Below, piece after piece: positions 61,849 to 64,000 of a DNA stretch of 64,000 nt (the first letter of the stretch is position 1; every line of letters starts with the position of its first letter). The stretch covers positions 23,521,818 through 23,585,817 of the forward strand of contig NC_079419.1 in NCBI RefSeq assembly GCF_026213295.1, given 5' to 3'. The translations under genes and the position numbers were made by a program. The stretch is from Gadus chalcogrammus. Lineage: Eukaryota > Chordata > Actinopteri > Gadiformes > Gadidae. A model generated the notes under the pieces. It searched no databases. It was not told the origin of the DNA and saw nothing but the letters and a program-made list of their open reading frames with translations.

Positions 61849-63531
61849 ATGGCGCAAAATTTGGAGGAGAGGATCGGCGAGTTGGTGAGGGGGTATATCC
61901 ACTAGGGTTGCCGCGGTGTGGACATTTTCACACCGAGTAATACGCTTGTGTCAACACCAGTATTACCGGTATTAACTTTGAAACTATAGGTCAACCGCCA
62001 TCTTCTCCGTCAACTCTCCTCTCACACTCGGTGACAGCGGCTGACAGCGCGCCAATTCTCGGCGTCTTATAACGTTCTATATATAAAGTATAATATAATT
62101 TTATATATCATAATATCACGGCCAAAAGCTCTGTGTGCCTCCGGATGGCCGTAGTGCGAGGAGCTCACGTAGGGATTGGGCTTCACGGGGTTTGTTTACC
62201 GGCGTTGCTATGGTTACCGGTCTCGTAAGGAAGCACGTCAATTCTCGGCGCGACAATTCTCCCGCACAGAGCAGAACTGTGGCCTATTCTACACATTTTA
62301 TTTTTCTTATTTATAATTATATTATTCATTTTAACTGAATTAGTTTTTTATTACTGAAAAAAAAAAAAAACGGTGTTGCCGGTGTGCAACACTGAGTAAT
62401 CGTTGTTGGCCTCAACACCGGTAATACCGTATACCGCGGCAACCCTAATATCCACCTGTTTGATCCGGGTCATCGCGACAAACAAAGATGTAAGAACAGT
62501 TGGGAGGAAATAGCGCTTGCCGTGGAACTGTGCATAATAAATGGAATCTTGTCAGGGACAGATTTGTCGGAGCCCCTAACAAGGGCAAGTCCAAGAAGTG
62601 TGGGGATGCTGCTGGGGGCCCAGAACATCCCATCTTGATGCAATTGGCGTTGCTGAAGGTGCACATCAGACACCAAAACACCTCGTCCAAGTTTGATGTA
62701 AGTATCTTTTATGTCTTCTTTATAAAATGATTAATATTGTTGAGTCGTTTACCTATTTACCGGGTCAATTGAAACACTTTTAATCAAACATACTTTAGAA
62801 ATAAACTGTACAAGACTGAAAGCCAATCTTCTTTCACTAGCAACCTACATCTGTCAAATACAGTTCGATCTATAATCCTTGACATCTCACCAATGAAAAT
62901 ATTTTGCAAACAAAGAATGTTGTGTTGGAGTTTAGAGTTAATGATATATTTTGTATTTTTATAGACTCAAGATCAAGCGGAGGAGGAGGAGGCGGCGGAG
63001 GAGGCGGCGGCGGCGGAAGTGGGCAGTTCACAGCCTGGATCCTCTTCAGCACCACCACCAACACCACCAACTGAGGTGGGAAGCCCCCCCCCCCCTTCTC
63101 AGAGCTCTCAACCTGGAGCCACGAAGAGGAGGAGAAGAACTACAGAGGTGGCTCCGGATCCGGTCGATGCAGCATTGCTCGAAAGACTGCAGGAGTTGCG
63201 GCGTGAGGAACGGGACAATAAAATTGTGTTTAGCACTTTTACGGCCTACCTGAACACTGTTCTTCAGGACCTTCCAGCCACAGATGGCAAGAAGCTCATG
63301 AAGGAGATCCAGCAGCTAATGCTGACGTATAGATACATAAGTTATGTTCTGTTCCAAATATTTTGTTCTTTTTATTCTATTATTCTACGGTTATTTAAAA
63401 TGTTAAGTGCCTTTGACACTGTTGCACATTTAATTGTTATTTATTATTTGTTATGTTGTAAATGTTTTGTTCCACATGTTCTATCTTTACTTAAGACCCC
63501 TGAATTGTATTGTTTTTGTACTGTTATTTAA
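61849..63531 (+). pseudogene. MADF-BESS gene, two exons, split by a hAT MITE
   Basis: Exon 1 (61849-62697) starts MAQNLEERIGELVRGYIHLF and continues after the MITE with DPGHRDKQRCKNSWEEIALA. After a one-base slip near 62510 it reads VHNKWNLVRDRFVGAPNKGK and PEHPILMQLALLKVHIRHQN, a MADF domain. It ends at a GTAAGT donor. Exon 2 (from 62965, acceptor TTTATAG) is in the same phase: an acidic/Ala run (GAGGAGGCGG repeats), a Pro/Ser linker, a basic patch (TKRRRRTT) and the BESS-like motif NKIVFSTFTA, YLNTVLQDLPATDGKKLMKE. It stops at 63529. Apart from the MITE and one frame slip it is well kept. It likely acts as the DNA-binding partner of a Harbinger nuclease. Confidence 0.8.
61903..62447. mobile_element. 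hAT MITE with perfect 8-bp duplication, inside the MADF exon
   Basis: Ends are TAGGGTTGCCGCGGT and ACCGCGGCAACCCTA; the flanks ATATCCAC (61895-61902 and 62448-62455) are identical. Sub-terminal words ACACCGAGTAAT and ACACTGAGTAAT, then ACCGGTAATACC, form longer inverted repeats. Removing it and one flank restores the MADF frame across the site. Confidence 0.93.
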
Positions 63532-63726
63532 GTTAAGTGCCTTTGACACCGTTGCACTTTGGTGTTAAAAATAAATAAATTAGCACTCTTATGACATTTG
63601 TTTGTTATTTATGTATGGTTATGCCCAGAGATTGTGTATACAATGTATGGCGTAAAGAACACATTTTATTCAAACAAAAAAGAGACCTGACAGTCCCTGA
63701 CAGTAACACATACATTATATCAAACA

Positions 63727-64000
63727 TCTTCAGTGTATTCATCTGTCCTTTATCGATGCCTCCAAAGCATTTGATAGTTAACCACAGGAAACTGTTCATG
63801 AAGCTAACACAAAGGGGCGTGCCTGGGTATATTGTAAGGGTTCTGATCTACTGGTATGTTCACCAGAAGATGCAGATTAAATGGGGAGGTAGTATATCGG
63901 CACCCTTTGGAGTTGGCAATGGCGTTAGGCAGGGAGGAATCTTGTCTCCAATTTTATTCAACTTGTATGTCAATGATTTGTCCATGCAATTGAGAGCCTG
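63727..64000 (+). pseudogene. Non-LTR reverse transcriptase fragment, runs off the window
   Basis: CIHLSFIDASKAFD is RT motif A. A two-base gap follows near 63776. The frame resumes NHRKLFMKLTQRGVPGYIVR, GVGNGVRQGGILSPILFNLY (motif B) and VNDLSMQL. The YADD motif would lie beyond the end. It differs from the other two LINEs in the window; clade not assigned. Confidence 0.8.

Larger units (their letters stand above)
61633..63600 (+). mobile_element. Harbinger unit (left end visible) carrying a MADF-BESS gene
   Basis: Starts AGGCCCATTCACACCCTACGG next to TAA (61630-61632), a Harbinger-type site in the gag of the Gmr1-like element. The sub-terminal region is rich in CGGATACGGACCG words. No right end or nuclease gene was found before the LINE at about 63727, so it is truncated or continues as a deleted copy. 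Confidence 0.55.

Noticed and set aside
61849..63600. A complete Harbinger transposon in this stretch
   Set aside because: Only the left end and the MADF-BESS gene are visible; no nuclease gene or right end was found.

Overview
This window looks like a transposon-packed intergenic or intronic region of a teleost fish genome. Everything recognisable is eukaryotic. There are spliced exons with GT-AG borders, a Belpao (BEL/Pao) LTR retrotransposon, a Gmr1-like Ty3/Gypsy element with the pol order protease-integrase-reverse transcriptase (a deuterostome arrangement first named from cod), a Rex3/RTE-like LINE, a Jockey-superfamily LINE, many hAT and PIF/Harbinger elements with their MITEs, and (CA)n, (TG)n and (G)n tracts. 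I cannot name the species. No tRNA, rRNA, CRISPR or bacterial-type operon is visible.

Layout. 1-4.9 kb: a dispersed repeat, a solo LTR (1205-2608) that was itself hit by a MITE carrying a captured piece of a HARBI1 gene, a microsatellite, and a long-TIR element made of TTCCGAC-like repeats. 4.9-9.9 kb: a hAT MITE with a Rex3-like LINE inside, then a minus-strand hAT transposase pseudogene split by a Harbinger MITE. 10-12.9 kb: unassigned sequence with a hairpin and a coiled-coil coding remnant. 13-19 kb: a minus-strand multi-exon gene of unknown function (exons at 12992-13206, 16222-16330, 17171-17356 and 18885-18989) whose introns hold three hAT MITEs and a head-to-head satellite. 20.9-22.75 kb: a plus-strand four-exon gene with an HTH and a DDE integrase core. 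22.8-24.6 kb: minisatellite and tandem duplications. 26.5-35.2 kb: remnants of a ZMYM1-like hAT gene into which a young BEL element (27665-34460) has been inserted. 35.4-37.4 kb: a minus-strand LINE. 37.4-50.6 kb: Harbinger genes (Myb-like, MADF-BESS, HARBI1) mixed with hAT remnants, a foldback element and several MITEs. 50.8-61.6 kb: a minus-strand Gmr1-like element opened up by a solo LTR, another repeat and a 6-kb hAT element that itself contains a Harbinger copy, a MITE and a solo LTR. 61.6-64 kb: a Harbinger unit with a MADF-BESS gene split by a hAT MITE, then the start of a LINE reverse transcriptase.

How it fits together. Most elements can be ordered in time because insertion sites with target duplications can be read directly (TA, TTA/TAA, 4-5 bp for LTRs, 8 bp for hATs). 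The best-preserved coding units are the BEL gag-pol (one small frameshift plus a truncated 3' LTR), the Jockey-type LINE (one stop in its readable part), the spliced minus-strand gene and the integrase-core gene. Nearly everything else is broken. All calls come from reading the sequence by eye; identities and boundaries were not computed.
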